Origin: Gnetum montanum
Lineage: Eukaryota; Streptophyta; Gnetopsida; Gnetales; Gnetaceae
Length of the DNA stretch: 64,000 nucleotides
NCBI GenBank assembly: GCA_015680685.1
Contig: MNCI01005810.1
Coordinates: 993,112-1,057,111, forward strand
Direction: 5' to 3'
Shown: piece by piece, positions 22,995 through 36,052 of the stretch
How positions within the stretch are numbered: position 1 is the first letter of the stretch
How the letters are laid out: the number at the start of each line of letters is the position of its first letter
Made by a program: the position numbers and the translations under genes
The notes under the pieces: model-generated
The model's input: only the letters and a program-made list of their open reading frames with translations
The model's database searches: none
What the model was told of the DNA's origin: nothing

Positions 22995-23871
22995 TGATGA
23001 GCGGTGGAGTAATCCAACATCCAACCATACAAGTTAGAAATGTTCATGCGTAGCCTGATCATAATATATGAACAAGGTAATGTGACTATGCTAGCAATTG
23101 GTTTAAGTTCACGATCATTATCTTCCCATGTGAGCTAGTAAAATTTATGAGTATGGTTTAACTCATGGTGAGGTGTATGATAATTGATGTTGTGTAGGAC
23201 ATCTTTCTCTTAGTAAACATAAGGTAAATAAAAGTGGTTCCTACATCTAAGTAAATAGTAAATAGATCTAGTCTATCCTAGGCAATGGATATCCATTCCT
23301 AATTCTCCACACATATCTTGGACTTATGTAATCATTACTAGGATTACCAAGTACTTTGCTACTATGTGAACCAAGCAATAATACTACTGGGTTGCCAAAC
23401 AATCATACTTTACACTCAAAATCAATTGTATCCATTTTGCTTAATAATAGTAAAAGTAAAGTTCATAGGAAAGTAAGCAATAGTCTAAGTGAAAATAGTA
23501 AACATTATTATAGGTAACAATAAAGAAACTAAGTGTATGCTGCAATGGTGAAAAGTAATCTCGATCTTTATTATTGCTCACATTTGTGTCCAAGTACAAG
23601 ACACTTGAATAAAGACTCAATACAATCACTTAACATCACACTATGGGCACACACTCTATTGCTAAGCTACAAAAATAAATTACAAGTGTTTTGGTGATGT
23701 TGGAATGAAATTGTTTGGATTGTGCACCTAAGTGTTGTATTTATAGGCCTACACGTGTCCACGATATCAAATATTCAACATTGTAGCTTGTGCCTCGATA
23801 TTAGGTATACAATATTGTGGCTTTAATATCAAATACCCAATATTGTGGCCATTGAAAAATTCACTTTATTA
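22995..23871 (-). mobile_element. 3' LTR of element B
   Basis: The 877-bp LTR runs from TGATGAGCGG to TTTATTA. The minus-strand start TAATAAAGTG is one change from E's TGATAAAGTG. The TATA box (tatttata, 23738-23745) is followed on the + strand by three 27-bp units at 23762-23788, 23796-23822 and 23824-23850, each of the form [CT]RATATYARRTA then AATATTGTGGC. The shared LTR core has ACTACTGGGTTGCCAA near 23380. Confidence 0.88.
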
Positions 23872-23886
23872 TACTCCCATGACTAA
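23872..23886 (-). other. Polypurine tract of element B
   Basis: The minus strand reads AATTAGTCATGGGAGTA directly before the LTR start. One base of the GGGGG run is substituted by A relative to A, C and E. Confidence 0.7.
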
Positions 23887-24077
23887 TTGAAAACTCTTCC
23901 TCAAGTTAAAACAAAATGAGAATAGAGTTCCTAAGAAAATTGGAAGGTAGATTTACATGACACTAACTAACTATATACATGACTCTTGAATACTACAGTG
24001 GTGTTTACAAAAAATGACACAAGATATGACATGATAACTTTAACAAAAAATAAAATTTGGTGAAGCTTGATGTAGCC

Positions 24078-26803
24078 TTATGTAGTTCCTAGTGGAGGTG
24101 GCTCTTCTATCGGTTGCTTCCCCTTATCATCAAGCTTCTAAAATTTGTATCGATTTAGGAGTGCTTGAAGCTATTCCTCCTCCACTCTTGGGTCATGTAC
24201 TATCCATAGTTGTTGTGAAATGTGTAATAGAATAGGTACATCCCATGGACATAGTAGTTGCAAAAAAATTTGATTTTCCTTGACATAGCAAGCTACAAAC
24301 TACCTTCTTTCCTCTTCAAATGTTTTGGCCTTTTCATGTGATTCATAATAATCAGTCAATCTTTTGGCTAGGTTTGCTGAGACATATTTTTGCCCTTAGT
24401 AGCCAATCTTCGAAGCTTCTAATTCATAGTTTACCACTTGGAGTTTTTATAAAGAATGTTTACAATCTGTGAACTCTTTCTCATACAATTTGTACATGGC
24501 TACTACTTGTTGTTCTAGTTTATTTCTAGGCCTACCTGCTATCAACATAGCCAAGTTAGCATAACAAAGATTAGCTAACCCCATGTACTCTTTTAGGTCC
24601 TTGATCTATAGATATTTTTTTAAACTTTCACTTGGTGGACAATGACATAACTATCTAGTATGGATTGTTAGTTAGGATTTTGTGCTAAAATGGAACTAAT
24701 TTTTCCCTTTTTCATTTGCATCTCTTTCTCATTAGTCCAGAAGTGTTTCATGTTTCTTTTTCTCATTCTACCATGATCTTATTTCAATAATTGATTTTTA
24801 TTGATGATGTGAACCTCTTTTATTGAGAGGATTCTATTTTCTTGTGTGAGGTGGCTCATGTCTTGGTTGACTCTTACTAGTTGTTTTCTTAACTGATGGA
24901 TGCTCTATTTTAAGATGCTTTTTTTGCTTTTCTATAGTGGTCAACCACATAGTATTAGTAGTAAGTTGTTTATTATTTTCTTGAATAGTAGTGAGTACCT
25001 TAGCATGTGCATACATTTGGGCTTTAGCTACTGAGGAATTTCACATTGCTTTCTCCTTCTCCATTGTCATTTGTTTGTTTTGCTCAATTAGGAGGTTCAT
25101 CTACTCTATCCTGAACTACTCTATTTGGTCAAGTACAATGAATTGTATGGGATCTCTACATTTAGCTCTTAGGGCAACAAGCTCTTCTTGGAGTTCATGG
25201 ATTTCTACTTCTGCATGCTCTACCCTAGGCTCCATCATGACCAGTTCACCTTTGGTAGTGATTAGCTCAAACTATATTGTTGTGACATCACTTGGGATGT
25301 AAAAGAGTATTGCCGTTACTTGTCCAGTCTCTAGTAGTCTATTGAGCATATTTTAATGGTTTGTAGGAGTCATTGAGGTTTCAACTAGCACTTGAGCATC
25401 TCTGGATTTTGTTAGATCTACAGGTGGCATAGGTACATTGAAGGACTCTTTGATGTGATCAATGATCACCTCTGCTACTCCTATTGCATCTTGGTGTTGC
25501 ATTACCACAATTGTGGCTTCCTATCTAGTTTCTAGCATCACTTGGAATGATGTAGCATTCCTAGATATCTGTTGTGACCATTGGACATTTCCTCATGACT
25601 ACAGTTAAATCTATTTACTTGTTGGATTTATTAAAATTTTGGGCTAGATGGTAATATCTATAACTTTATAAGGGTTAGCCTCATCTCTTGTTCTTCAACT
25701 AATGGCTTATGCAATCTATTACAAATGACTCATTGATGGCTTGTAATCCTATGGTAGTGGTGGTGAAATTTGTTGTTGTTATTGTTCTTGTTGCTATTTC
25801 TCTTGTTGCTGACCACTAGATCCTACTTGTTGTTGTTGTTTATTCTATGTGGTCTTCCCAACACCAAATTATTCCTTACCATGATGTTTCCTTTGTGAGA
25901 TGGTTTGAGTAGTTTAGCATATGAAGCATTTTGGGCTCTCTTGAAAACATTGTTGGTGTATCATAGGATTCTAGCTCACTTGCATAGCTTCATTATGAGG
26001 CAAGGGAATGGATGTGTTGGCTTTCATTCCTTTCTTTCTTCAAACCACTTTTGGATTTCCATAAAGTAGAGTTATGCAAGGTTGACATTATATTTATCCA
26101 TTAGGATCACATTTCCTCTAGCCACATAACTAGATATTATATTGAGTCCTTTTGTTAAGAACAAGTGATAGGTGCTAATTTTAAAGTATATTATTTCCTC
26201 TAGAGTTAGTTTATTATAACCCTTATCTTCTTTTCCATATGCTCGTTTCAACCATAATTTCCTAGTTTCAACATCCAATCTAGTAGATAGATGTGCTATC
26301 GTTGCCCCTTCATTGGGTATGTTTAGAGCTTTCGTGATTGCCTTGATTGAGAATAAGACTAAGACTCCTCCAATGTTAATTGTGGTGCCCACTTCTTTAT
26401 TATGCTACGATTGATAGGGTTCCCCAAGGTACCATTTGCCACTGTTAGAGAGGATGGGCCATAATGATGATGCCTTGAGTTGCATCTTTACTGCTTCTAG
26501 GGTAAACTTCACAAATGGGACAAAGTTCATCTTCACAATTACTATGGTCAGGATGGATCTTTCTTGAATGTCTTGGAGGTAGTCTTGTGATAATGTAAAG
26601 CTTTTTCCATTCACTTGTGATTCCTATACCTCTCCTTGGGCTGATTGTCCCATAGTAGGAGTTTCTTGATGGATACTAAATGATTGGGCTTTCTGCTTCT
26701 CATGTTCTGGTTCTTGTCCTCTTGTTCTACCTCTACCTTGACCTCTTGGTCTCTTACTTGTGACTTGTGAGGGTCCTCCTTGTTCTCCTCTCTTTGGGAC
26801 CAT
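24078..26803 (-). pseudogene. ORF2 of element B (extra ORF in env-like position)
   Basis: It is about 2.73 kb. It starts MVPKREENKE, preceded by an acceptor-like GATTGTAG. Two N-terminal blocks (about 26614-26072) match C: a stretch with MNFVPFVKFTLEAV, and one with LSTRLDVETRKLWLKRAYG then YFKISTYHLF and YVARGNVILMDK. The downstream half is rich in charged residues and Gln, like a coiled coil, and has several stops. It ends with the same EEPP...GTT block as C. No protease, RT or integrase motif occurs. Its position after integrase is that of the env-like ORF of Athila, but I see no clear signal peptide or transmembrane segment. Confidence 0.7.
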
Positions 26804-27160
26804 CTACAATCATTAAGGAATTGGGCATTATTAGAAGGTTTTTTCTAATTTTAAAACTTTCTTACTTTCTCATACTTTTAGTTAGATTAAGTTCTTAGTC
26901 ATTAGGATTGTAGAGTTAGATAAATTTCCAAAAAGTTGGTCCATAAGTGTTAATTTCCTCATAACCCTTTACAATTATCTATTTGTTCCTATGTATGACT
27001 CATAAGGATGATTATGATTCTTGAAGAGCATTCTTTAAGTGTTCTAGCATTAGTTTGATTGATTTTTCATTAAAAATTTCAAATTTCACTTCATACTTGC
27101 CCTTAAAGGCCTTTTGGGTGTTAGCAAATTTTGAAAAATTGACTTAGATTTTCCTCACTA

Positions 27161-27430
27161 GAAGCCCCCCACACATAAGATGAGCACTCCATTGTCAAAT
27201 AGACTCAAAAATCATGAAAATTCGAGTGATAATGTGCAAGTTATGACTTAGGAAAGCTAGTAGGTTAGAGCTCAAATCAGAGAAGAAAATTTGAAAAATC
27301 TTCCCTTGGCTCAAATAAAAATGACGAAAATTTTGCTAAGTGTCCACCTATATATAGGTTTTATGTGATCCGATATTAGGGATTCGATATTGGTGTGGAT
27401 CTAATATTAGGGAGTTGATATCAGAGCCCA
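27161..27430 (-). promoter_or_regulatory. Internal promoter-like region of element B, upstream of ORF2
   Basis: In minus-strand order: two tandem motif units (27429-27401 and 27399-27371, each with GATATT/AATATTAGG and a GATATC or GATATTGG arm), then a palindromic TATA block CCTATATATAGG (27347-27358), then a G-rich polypurine-like tract (27161-27175). The units match those in B's own LTR (GATATTAGG...AATATTGTGG) and not those of A or C. The ORF2 start lies about 540 bp downstream. Confidence 0.6.
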
Positions 27431-28900
27431 AAAATTTTCAGTTTTCATGAAGTTTTGAGGAGAAAAGATGATTCTTTGGAATGTCTAGAAAATTTAAAGG
27501 TTACTTAGATGATCTAGATGATGGATATGTGCATATTTTTTCAAAAATTTATCATTAAACATTCATAAAGAAGGAATCTCAGGCTACAAAAGTTCATAGG
27601 ATGGATAAGAAGGATAATGAATTCATGTTGTGAGAATGGATAGTTGAAATGATATGGGAAGTGTTTATTGATGTTTGTTGATGCTAGAAAGGTTAAGATG
27701 ATGTGGAATTGCTTAGTAGGTATAAGATACAATAGTTATACAAGTGGATCCTCCCCAAAGTAAGCTCTAGCCATTAATGCCCTTGTATAACCATTCCTAA
27801 CAGTGTCCTTAGGCACTTAAAGAGTTGAATGTAATGCATACCTATTTAGCAAAACACACATGTTAGTATCACCACATTGGAAAAATAATGCTATGTTATA
27901 AAAAATGACAAGTTATGACTATTCTTATAGTGAGATGAGATGGACTTAGAAGGGATTGCAAAAATTGGGACATGAGGTATCTTACGATAGGCATAATGAA
28001 TTATTCTATTTTATTAGTGGTTAAAGTAATTACTAGCCTTTCTATCTAAGATTCAAACCAAGTCTAGACCACATTCCAATGACATCGCATCATTTCATCT
28101 CTTGGAATTACAACTATAAGATTATCAAGGTTGCAAGGAGTATCGTCACTTGGTGTATTGTCCGAGGAAAGAGTTTATTCATGGCACTTTGTTTTATTTT
28201 TAGATTTCTAAGAAATTGTCTACCTTTAGGCATGGATAACATGTATTTCTAGTGGGACCCAGAGAAATTTATTCTGTGCTCTTTTATTTTTATCTATGTC
28301 AACCATTCAAGGCAACACTTATTTTATTCTTACTTCCATTTTTCGTTAGATCTACAAGGATATAATACAACCTTAGCAAAATTATAGAACTCACAATATA
28401 ATCCACAAATCCCCTTGATGTCATACCCTTTTCATTCCCTCTTGGTTCTTCACTTTTTAGTCTTGGCATAATGATTACAAGTTTATTCTTACTTGTACGA
28501 TGGAAAAGAATGTCATTATGGCCATTGTAAGAACCTTTTATTAATGGAATAGATGGATGGATGAGGTGGACTCATTGTTTAAATAATTAGTCCCTTATGA
28601 CTTGATAACATAGAAAAATATTTACCTTATTGAACTACATCTTACCTTTATTCATAATGCATCTTATTAGTAATCAAAATTATTTACAAATGTTTTGAAA
28701 ACAAAGTATGAAAAAAATGAAAAAGATAGTAAGAATTGTGAAAAAGTGTAAAGAATGAAACATGTTAAAAGAATTGAAAGACATGGTAAAGAATGTAAAA
28801 AAATTAAGAAATGAAAAGTATCAAAGAATTAGAAAACATTAAAGAATGTGAAAAATGAAAAGAAAATGAAAAATTCAATAAATTAACTACGAATTTAAAT
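27431..28900 (-). other. Spacer between pol and internal promoter of element B
   Basis: No coding frame is recognised. It aligns with the post-gag spacers of C and E (the blocks near 27775 with AATGCCCTTGTATAACC, near 28090 and near 28410). An A-rich, AAAGAATG-type degenerate tract lies at about 28690-28880. The equivalent A-rich tract of C follows its gag at 56785-56900. Confidence 0.55.
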
Positions 28901-28903
28901 TAA

Positions 28904-28920
28904 TACCCCCATGACTATTA
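28904..28920 (-). other. Polypurine-like tract at the pol end of element B
   Basis: The minus strand reads AATAGTCATGGGGGTA, identical in core to the tract before the 3' LTRs. Yet it lies just after integrase, about 5 kb from the LTR. Element A has the same at 17121-17136 (CTTAGTCATGGGGAAG). In A it overlaps the C-terminal SHGED codons of pol. Confidence 0.55.
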
Positions 28921-29059
28921 TTAAGATCAGGTAAATGAAAGATAGAACAAGTAGAAGACTAGAGGTTAGGTTTCGTAGATTCCTTGGAATAGTTGTAATA
29001 TGTTTTGAATTGTTGGATATTGACAAGGATAAGCTTGTGTGGATAGGATGGGTGGTAGA

Positions 29060-29990
29060 TATTTAAGGCACTAGTTGGATAAGTGGCTTGCACAACATAT
29101 GGTCCCTCCCAAAGTGTCTAAAATTTAGCTTTTTGGGGTAAATGACTAGGATTATAATAAAGGACCTTATCACCCAGTTGTATGGCTACATGCATTATCC
29201 ATGTATTATGCCTAAGTTTGGAGTAATACTTATGGAATTCACTACTCATTAGTGCTACTAGCCAATTCTCATCTAGAATATTTAGGTTCACTAGATGTTC
29301 CTTTTGGGCTACACTTAGATTAAGGTCAAGTTCATTGGTAGTAGCTAAAGTGTGAAGCTCTTGCTAGATTGGAAGCATTGGCAACTTGTCATAGACTAAC
29401 TCATATGGTGTGTAACCTATAGGTAGTTTCTAGGATGTCCTATAGGCCCATAGAGCATCATTTATTTAGTACTCCAATGTTGTCTAAACTTACTAACCAT
29501 TCTAATGAGTATTCTAGTAAATTTGTAGTTAGTGGCTTTGGATTGACCATTTGCTTAGGGATGATATGGTGTTGTTAGCTTATGATTCATCCCAAGTTGT
29601 TGCATGAGCTTCTTAAATGTGGCACTAGTGAAGTGAGTTTCATTATCTGATATAAACATTCTTGGTACTCCAAATTTATTCACCACATGTTGTTGGAAAA
29701 ATTTAACAACTATCTTTATTGTACAATCTTTTACTATTGCTACCTCTACCCACTTTGTGTAGTAATCCACAATCACAATAATATATGCCTTTCCATTTGA
29801 CATTAGTTGAATGGACCCCATAAAATCAATTCCCCATATATTAAAAGGTTCTAGTGGTTGTATCAAGTGCTGTGGCCCTTCATATCTGACCGTAATTCCT
29901 CCATCTCTTTGAAAACATTCACAAGATTATGTAAAAACATGGGCATATCTAAATAAAGTATGGCAAAAGTAGCCTACCATTTGTAGTTTG
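29060..29990 (-). pseudogene. pol: Integrase region of element B pol
   Basis: The open stretch 29866-29555 contains WGIDFMG (first catalytic Asp), DYYTKWVEV, FGVPRMFISDNETHFTSA (second Asp) and TTPYHP with a degenerate Glu position after it. The C-terminal end near 29130-29060 has WEGPYVVQATYPTSALNIY and QQFKTYY, matching the end of A's pol. Upstream near 29950-29900 the zinc-binding HHCC part is only partly readable. Confidence 0.88.
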
Positions 29991-30854
29991 AGTGCCATTC
30001 TACACCTTGCATAGTGGCCACCACATGGGCCTTCATGGGTGTTCTGTAAAATGCTCTGTTGATCACATTCTAGCACATACCATCTAACAAGCCCATCTAC
30101 ATAGATCTTACATAGATTGCCATTGATTTTGATATATTATTTTTCTCTATGGAGGAATTGCTCATGTTATTTTCAAATCCATTCAATAGGAGTCTCTTGT
30201 GTTATTAGATAAGTTAGGTACTTTATGGTTGATGCCTTGTTGAATCTATAGCCTTTACTATTCTAGTAAATAGATCTTCATTAGGAAATTGGTTTGATAA
30301 AGGTTTCACTCAATTGTCTAAATCCCATTTTAACATTGACAAATAATCAACTACTATGTTTTTTGTTCCTTTCTTATTAATCATTGTGTTGTCAAAATCT
30401 TGAAGAATCATAAACCATCTTATCATTTTGGGACTGACCGCTAGCTTCTTCATAAGAAATCAGATGGCACTATGATTGGTGTGAACATAGATTTGGTAAT
30501 TGAGCACATAATGTCTGAAATTTTCAAGCACATACACCATGACCATCAACTCCTTTTTAGTTGTGGCGTAGTTTAATTATGCTTTAGTGATGCTCCTGCT
30601 AGCATAGTGTATGTAGTATGGTCTTTTTTAATCATCAAGTTGTATCAATACTGTACCAAGTGCATAGTTAGAAGCATCAATAATGATATGGAAAGGTATT
30701 AGCCAATCTAAAGCTTGGAGAATTGGTGTCTCTACTAATTTTTGCTTCAAACCTTCAAATGCCTTTTCACATGACTTAGTCCACTAGAAGGATGAATCCT
30801 TCTTCATGAGTTAAAGTGGTTTGGCTATTTGGAATACCAAAAATGGAAATTTGA
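29991..30854 (-). pseudogene. pol: RNase H region of element B pol, truncated by element G
   Basis: Blocks on the minus strand include CEKAFEGLKQKLVETPIL, PFHIIIDASNYALGTVL, PYYIHYASRSI, LNYATTKKELM, VYVLENFRHYVL and VHTNHSAI. They align with A's RNase H in order. The sequence upstream (toward RT) is cut at 30855 by the LTR of element G. Confidence 0.85.
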
Positions 30855-32099
30855 TGGGTTTTATGGAGGGTATATACTTTTCTATGCTGGAAACACATGT
30901 AGAAGGTAAATCTCACCTACCCCCACTATGGAAGGATGGAGGTTTTGGAAACTTTCTCCCTTCAGCCTGGAGACTACATGCATAGCTTGGAAACCTTTCC
31001 TCCTCAGTGTGGAAGTTTTCCCCAAGCATGGAGTCTTCTTCCCCAACATTGAATATTGCATCCCCTAGCATGGAAACCACAAAAGCCAAAATTCATCACT
31101 TCATGCACTTCAATGTTGATAAGCCACTTCAGTAAGCATGGTGGAGAGCTCAATGTGGAAGATTCATCTCTAGTGTGGAAGGTGTGCCCTAGTTACTATT
31201 TATGATAAAAAAATGGCCATGGGGGGATGTACTTACTATGTATAGTAACCCTTCAAATTTGTGCACCCATCTCACCTAAATTTGGTAGCCATTTTGTAGC
31301 CATTTTATAGCTAATTTGCAATCCCATTCATGGCTCAAACCTATAAAAACCAATCTCAAACACCATTTAGAGGTTTAGCAACTATTTGCATATGAAAACT
31401 TTGATAGTTACACATACTTTAGCATACAAAATTATTTACATGGGTATTTTCAAGAAATCATGAGTTTTTTTTAAAAGTTTCCACACTTGTATTCTTTTGA
31501 ACCTAGTGTAGACACCTTGTGACCTTGTGGCCTTATGATCACCTTTTGGATTTATGAATTTTCAAACTCCACACTACAGTCCTAGGATTTCCAGCTTCTA
31601 GTGTAGAGTATTTGGGTGGCTTAGATTTTTTACACATATCAACCCTCATCATAGCCAACATTGCAGATCTAAGGTTGTAGTTGAGGAGGGTTTGAAAGCA
31701 TCAAGAGTGGTTTAGCACCCAGATCATGGAGTAGATTGCATCAACTTTAATGAGCTTTGAACTCCTACACCATTGAACCTTCTTTTGGCTACTCATTCAG
31801 GAACCATTTGTATACATTTTCTCTAGGTTATTCTTTATTTGTTCTTAATAAAGTTTTAAGTCTTGGGTTTTTTATACAAAATACATTTGTTTATTATCTG
31901 TGCATTATTTAGATCTACTATCAGTTTTTCATTTCATTCACCATGCCTTGCATTTCATAAGTCCCTGGTTGATCTGCTAGACTTACTAGGGCACATCAAA
32001 TTCCATTTTTTCCATAGAGGCCCTAGGGATTCATGGGTTGAGGAACTATTGCACTGAGGATCTTTGATTTTCCAACGATTGAGGTTTTTAATTATAATA
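30855..32099 (+). mobile_element. 5' LTR of element G
   Basis: The left edge is where homology to B pol ends and TGGGTTTTATGGAGG begins. The right edge aligns with the end of D's LTR just before the primer site. A TATA box TATAAAAA lies at 31342-31349. U3 (30870-31220) contains many short blocks of the type CAGYRTGGAA / TTCCATGCT, forming inverted repeats, the same class as in 1-1700. Edges are approximate to a few bases. Confidence 0.65.
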
Positions 32100-33340
32100 G
32101 TTTTTCTTGGCATTAGAACGAGGGCCTTCACCCAATTTCTACATCTAAAATTAGTCTTCTCTATTAATAATGTGGCCATTTGCAAAATTTTCTTTAAATT
32201 TTTGGTAGCCAAAACCTATGAAGAATCAACACTAAGCTTTTTCCCCCTGTAACCAAAACTATAGCATGGAAGTTGTAGGTGGTTGGGTGTTAACTTTTCA
32301 TGGCACTTTCTATGAATTTTATAGCCCAAAGCTAGCGTTGGTATCTCTTTCCCCCTTATTTTTCCTTTTTACTACCAATATTTTATTCTCTAATTTCTAA
32401 AGTGGATGGTTTAACTCTTTCTTTAGTTGGCTTCCCCCCATTTTTCCAAGCTAAGAAACTTGGCAGCTGGCTAAAACCATTTTTAGTGGAAAAACACCAA
32501 CTTTCCACTTTGGTTTTCAGGCTTCCCCTCATCAACATTGAGGTATGAGGTCTAAGATTTCCATCATCTCATCCCCCTTGTTTCCCTCCTTTGCCATACC
32601 CAATGTGGAGCTAGTTGGGAGGCCAACATGGATGAGGTTTATTACCAACTTTATGACTAGATCTACTTTTGTTCCATTGTCAACATTGCAAGTTGAAAGT
32701 CATTTTTTAAATTTTTTTGAAGCCAAAACTCCCATGAAATCCAATGCTTCCCCTTACACCTTACAACAGAAATCCTAGTGTGAAAGTTGCAGGTGGTTTG
32801 GGTGTTGAAATTTTACAACATCTGTTGTCAATTCTCAAAACAAAACTAGCATAGAAGCCTTAATAACCATTTAATTTTTGTTGCCATATTTTTCCATAAA
32901 GCTAACGTTGGTTTTCACACCAACTAAACCTAGTTTCCCCTCCTTTGTCATAAAAGTTAACAGCCTATCAAAACCATCTTTGGAAACTGCCAGGTTTTCA
33001 TTTTGGCCTTCAAAATTTTTCCCTCTCTCTAGTGTTGAAATACAAAGGTGTAAGATTTTCATTATCTCATTCCCTTTCTTTCCCCCTGCCATACCTAGCA
33101 TGTAGGTATCTAGGAAATTAACATAGAGGGTGTTGAACATCAACATTTTTAGCTTTCCATTTCTGGTAAAGGGGTAAACACCCCCTACCCCCCACTTACT
33201 AATTTTAGTAAGTACTTCATTTTTAGCCATTTTTGTTTCTTTTAAACATTTTTGAATTCCATTCAATGGAATTATCTTCTATTTTATCATTTGTAGCCTT
33301 GTTTTAAGCCATTCTCAACACCATAGCCATGTCTTTCTAA
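32100..33340 (+). other. Primer-site region and leader of element G
   Basis: The start TTTTTCTTGGCATTAGAACG aligns with D's TTTTTGGTGCTAGAAGGAGC directly after the LTR, so it is taken as the degenerate primer site. I do not assign the tRNA. The leader holds further imperfect hairpins, for example near 32600-32630 (CCAATGTGGAGC...GGCCAACATGG) and 32895-32925. I find no gene in it. Confidence 0.5.
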
Positions 33341-35560
33341 TAATTTATCAAGTTGCCCCTCACCTTCATTGGCGAAGGTCCTAACCAACATGCCATGAGG
33401 GTATATGACCCCAAAGACCCTATTGTCATTGAATGTAGGAAATCTTTAAGGATTAGAGGGAAAAGTGCCAATTTTATAGCTATAAATGAAGACCTATATA
33501 ACTTCATTTATGCAAAAATATAGGCTAGCATGCTAATTCCATGCTTGGAAGCAAAAGCTAAAAGGAAGTCTGAATGTATTCACTATAATGGTAAGGAGTA
33601 CATTCCTTCCCCCTATGACCAAATACCTCTATATGATCTCTATATGGGTGTACTATCCCAATTGATTGAAATGGAGGAAGAAGATGAAAAACCTAGCTTT
33701 GAGGAACAACAAGAGGAGGAGGATGAGTTTAGGATAGAATCTGAGCCTAAAAACATCATAGGAGGATTGTTCCAATAAGCAACTCCCAAGGCCACCGAGC
33801 CTTCCCCTCATTCCTTTGCTTTCTCCATGGGCATGGTGCCACCATCCTCCACAGCTAATCCACATCGGTCATAGCCATGCATCAAACTCAATCAATGCTA
33901 CAAACTATGATACATAATCCATCCATGCCATTTGTCACATGGCCTCAATTTGTGTAATCATCAATGGTGGTTTTTACCATCACAAATCCATTAACTACTC
34001 AAGAGAGGCCTACCATGGAACCTCAAGCAACTTAGGGGTCATACACCTTATTTTTCCCATTTGTGCCTTAGGTACCAGCATAAAAAACCTTTTCTTTGTT
34101 TCACCCACAACCCACAACCATAACACAACCTCTTCCTTCTATCTTGCAACCCATAGTGAGGCCACAAGCCTCACAATAGATGCCACAACCATATGTTCAA
34201 ACTCCATAGCCAACAAGGCCACTACAGGGACTAGATGAAGCCTTTTAGATGATCTAGGACCTAAAGGAGGAGTTGAAGAGGCTTAAAGCTTCTACCTCAC
34301 AAACTATCAAGANAAGTTGAAGAGGCTTAAAGCTTCTACCTCACAAACTATCAAGATTATAGACTTCTACTGGGTTGATCCTATAAGTCCTATAATCTCA
34401 TCCTTGACACTTCCTCCTAGTGTTCCTATTTTCCAATTTAACAAATATAATAGAGAAGGTAATCCTAATGCTCACCTTATCACCTTTTGATCCAAATGCT
34501 TACTCTTGTAGCCATGGCCTCATACCATCATGTGGACTTTCCTTATGTTCTTAACTAGGAAAACACTTAATTGGTATTGTGCATTACCTAGGGAATCCAT
34601 ATCCTCTTCGGAGGACTTGGTTGCCCAATTTTTCAACTACTTTAAGTATAACTTGAAGCCAGACACAACACTTGACCAACTCATGAAGGTTAAGTAGGGA
34701 CCCCTAAAACCCATACAAAAGTTCATCTAGTGATGGAATGGATTACTGAAAAAAATACCAGAGCCTATAGCCAAAGCCCATTTGTTAGCCATATTTGAGG
34801 GAGTAGCGAATGACTTTATCAAGTCTAAAATCTTCTACCTTGATTCATGGTCTCTTAGCCAAGTGTTCTTGCAAATCAAGAACATTGAGGATGCTATGGA
34901 GGCTAGTCATGATCTGGCCTATATATCATAGAAAAACCAACATACATAGAGGGACAAAGAAAATAGCAAACAAAAAAACATGACCATAGCATCTATGGCA
35001 AAAGAAACAAAGACTACAAACTAAGGTTTGAAGGCCGATCCATCCAAGGACCCTACTAATGATTGCAATAACCAATCATCAACTTCTGTGGACATTACAT
35101 TGATAACAACTAGACCTAACTTTGAAAGGAAGAATAGGTCCAAATACACTACCTTACCATTAAAACCATTAGAGCTGTTAGACCAACTATGAAAAAGTGA
35201 GCATATTCAATACAAACAAATGTCTAAAGCTTCCTGAAAAAAGCATGATAGGCTTTGTGAAATAGCTAAAGATTCCACTAGAGCAATGAAAGATGATCCT
35301 CAACTGCTTAAGTACTTCAAATTAGATTGCTTCTACCATTATCATCAACTTCATGGTCATGACAAAATTTTTTTCCTTACGTTGAAGGTTGACCTGCAAA
35401 GGATGATCAATAGAGGGGAGTTGGTCCTAGATGCTTCCAACCCAGTTCATTCAAAAAACCAGTCAATGTAGGTATACAAAGACCTATTGAATGCTAATGA
35501 TAGCCCCTATGTTATTTTAGCATTCAACATTGATGATGATTGGAGACTTGCAAGAGAACC
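33341..35560 (+). pseudogene. gag: gag of element G
   Basis: The N-terminal part has SLRIRGKSANFIA, then KRKSECIHYNGKEYIPS (33560-33610), aligned with D's HNFEFIYWNGMEFIPT. A gag core lies near 34370-34920 (FNKYNREGN, LNWYCALP-like, YNLKPDTTLDQLMKVK). At 35315-35400 the Cys-His region reads CFYHYHQLHGHDKIFF; in D it is CDYHQLCGHDTSYC. An assembly gap with a duplicated flank is at 34313. Many stops are present. Confidence 0.75.
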
Positions 35561-36052
35561 ATATGTGATTTAAGTACCCCTTTGTAATGAAAGGACCTCT
35601 TCAGTCTCCCAAAGCTCAAGATCCTCCTTCATAGTAAGAGTACCATCATGAATACCTCCCAGGGAACCTTTTGTCATCAAGGTTCCCTAGCCTAACACAA
35701 TGCAATCAACCATAGCCCAAACAACTACACAATGATCCCCTGTGGTGGCCAATGTGAGTGCCTCTTTCTCATAACCAATGGATGACCACCAAAAAACTTG
35801 AACCTGACAACAAGAGTGAGAAGCAGATGGAGGCATGAAAAAAAGTGGATCCACTGAAGCACACTCCTATTTTGGCTATACCCATTATCTCCTTTGCCCA
35901 ACCCACTCTAACCAACAAGCCATAGGAGGATAGTAAAGTCCATATCTAGAAAAATGATGAAAAGCCTCATTGGCCATAACCTAGGGCCGAGTTTTGCGTT
36001 TTGGGATGCATAGAGAAAGTAAAGCACAACTGGGGTAACAGGCCCACAACCA

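Larger units (their letters stand above)
22995..30854 (-). mobile_element. Element B: second Athila-like element, 3' half, cut by element G
   Basis: On the minus strand: RNase H and integrase (30854-29060), spacer, internal promoter-like region (27430-27161), ORF2 (26803-24078), polypurine tract (23886-23872), 3' LTR (23871-22995). RT, protease, gag and the 5' LTR must lie right of the window, because element G with D and C inside it is inserted at 30855. B lies in the leader of element A. The LTR is assigned to B, not A, because its motif units match B's internal promoter and its right side joins B's polypurine tract. Confidence 0.8.

Noticed and set aside
22995-23871. This LTR as the 5' LTR of element A
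   Set aside because: It abuts A's leader, but no primer site follows it on the minus strand, and its motif units match B's internal promoter, not A's. The polypurine tract on its right belongs to B.
24078-26803. ORF2 as a viral-type envelope gene
   Set aside because: The position fits, but I see no signal peptide, no transmembrane helix and no cysteine pattern in C, the best-preserved copy.
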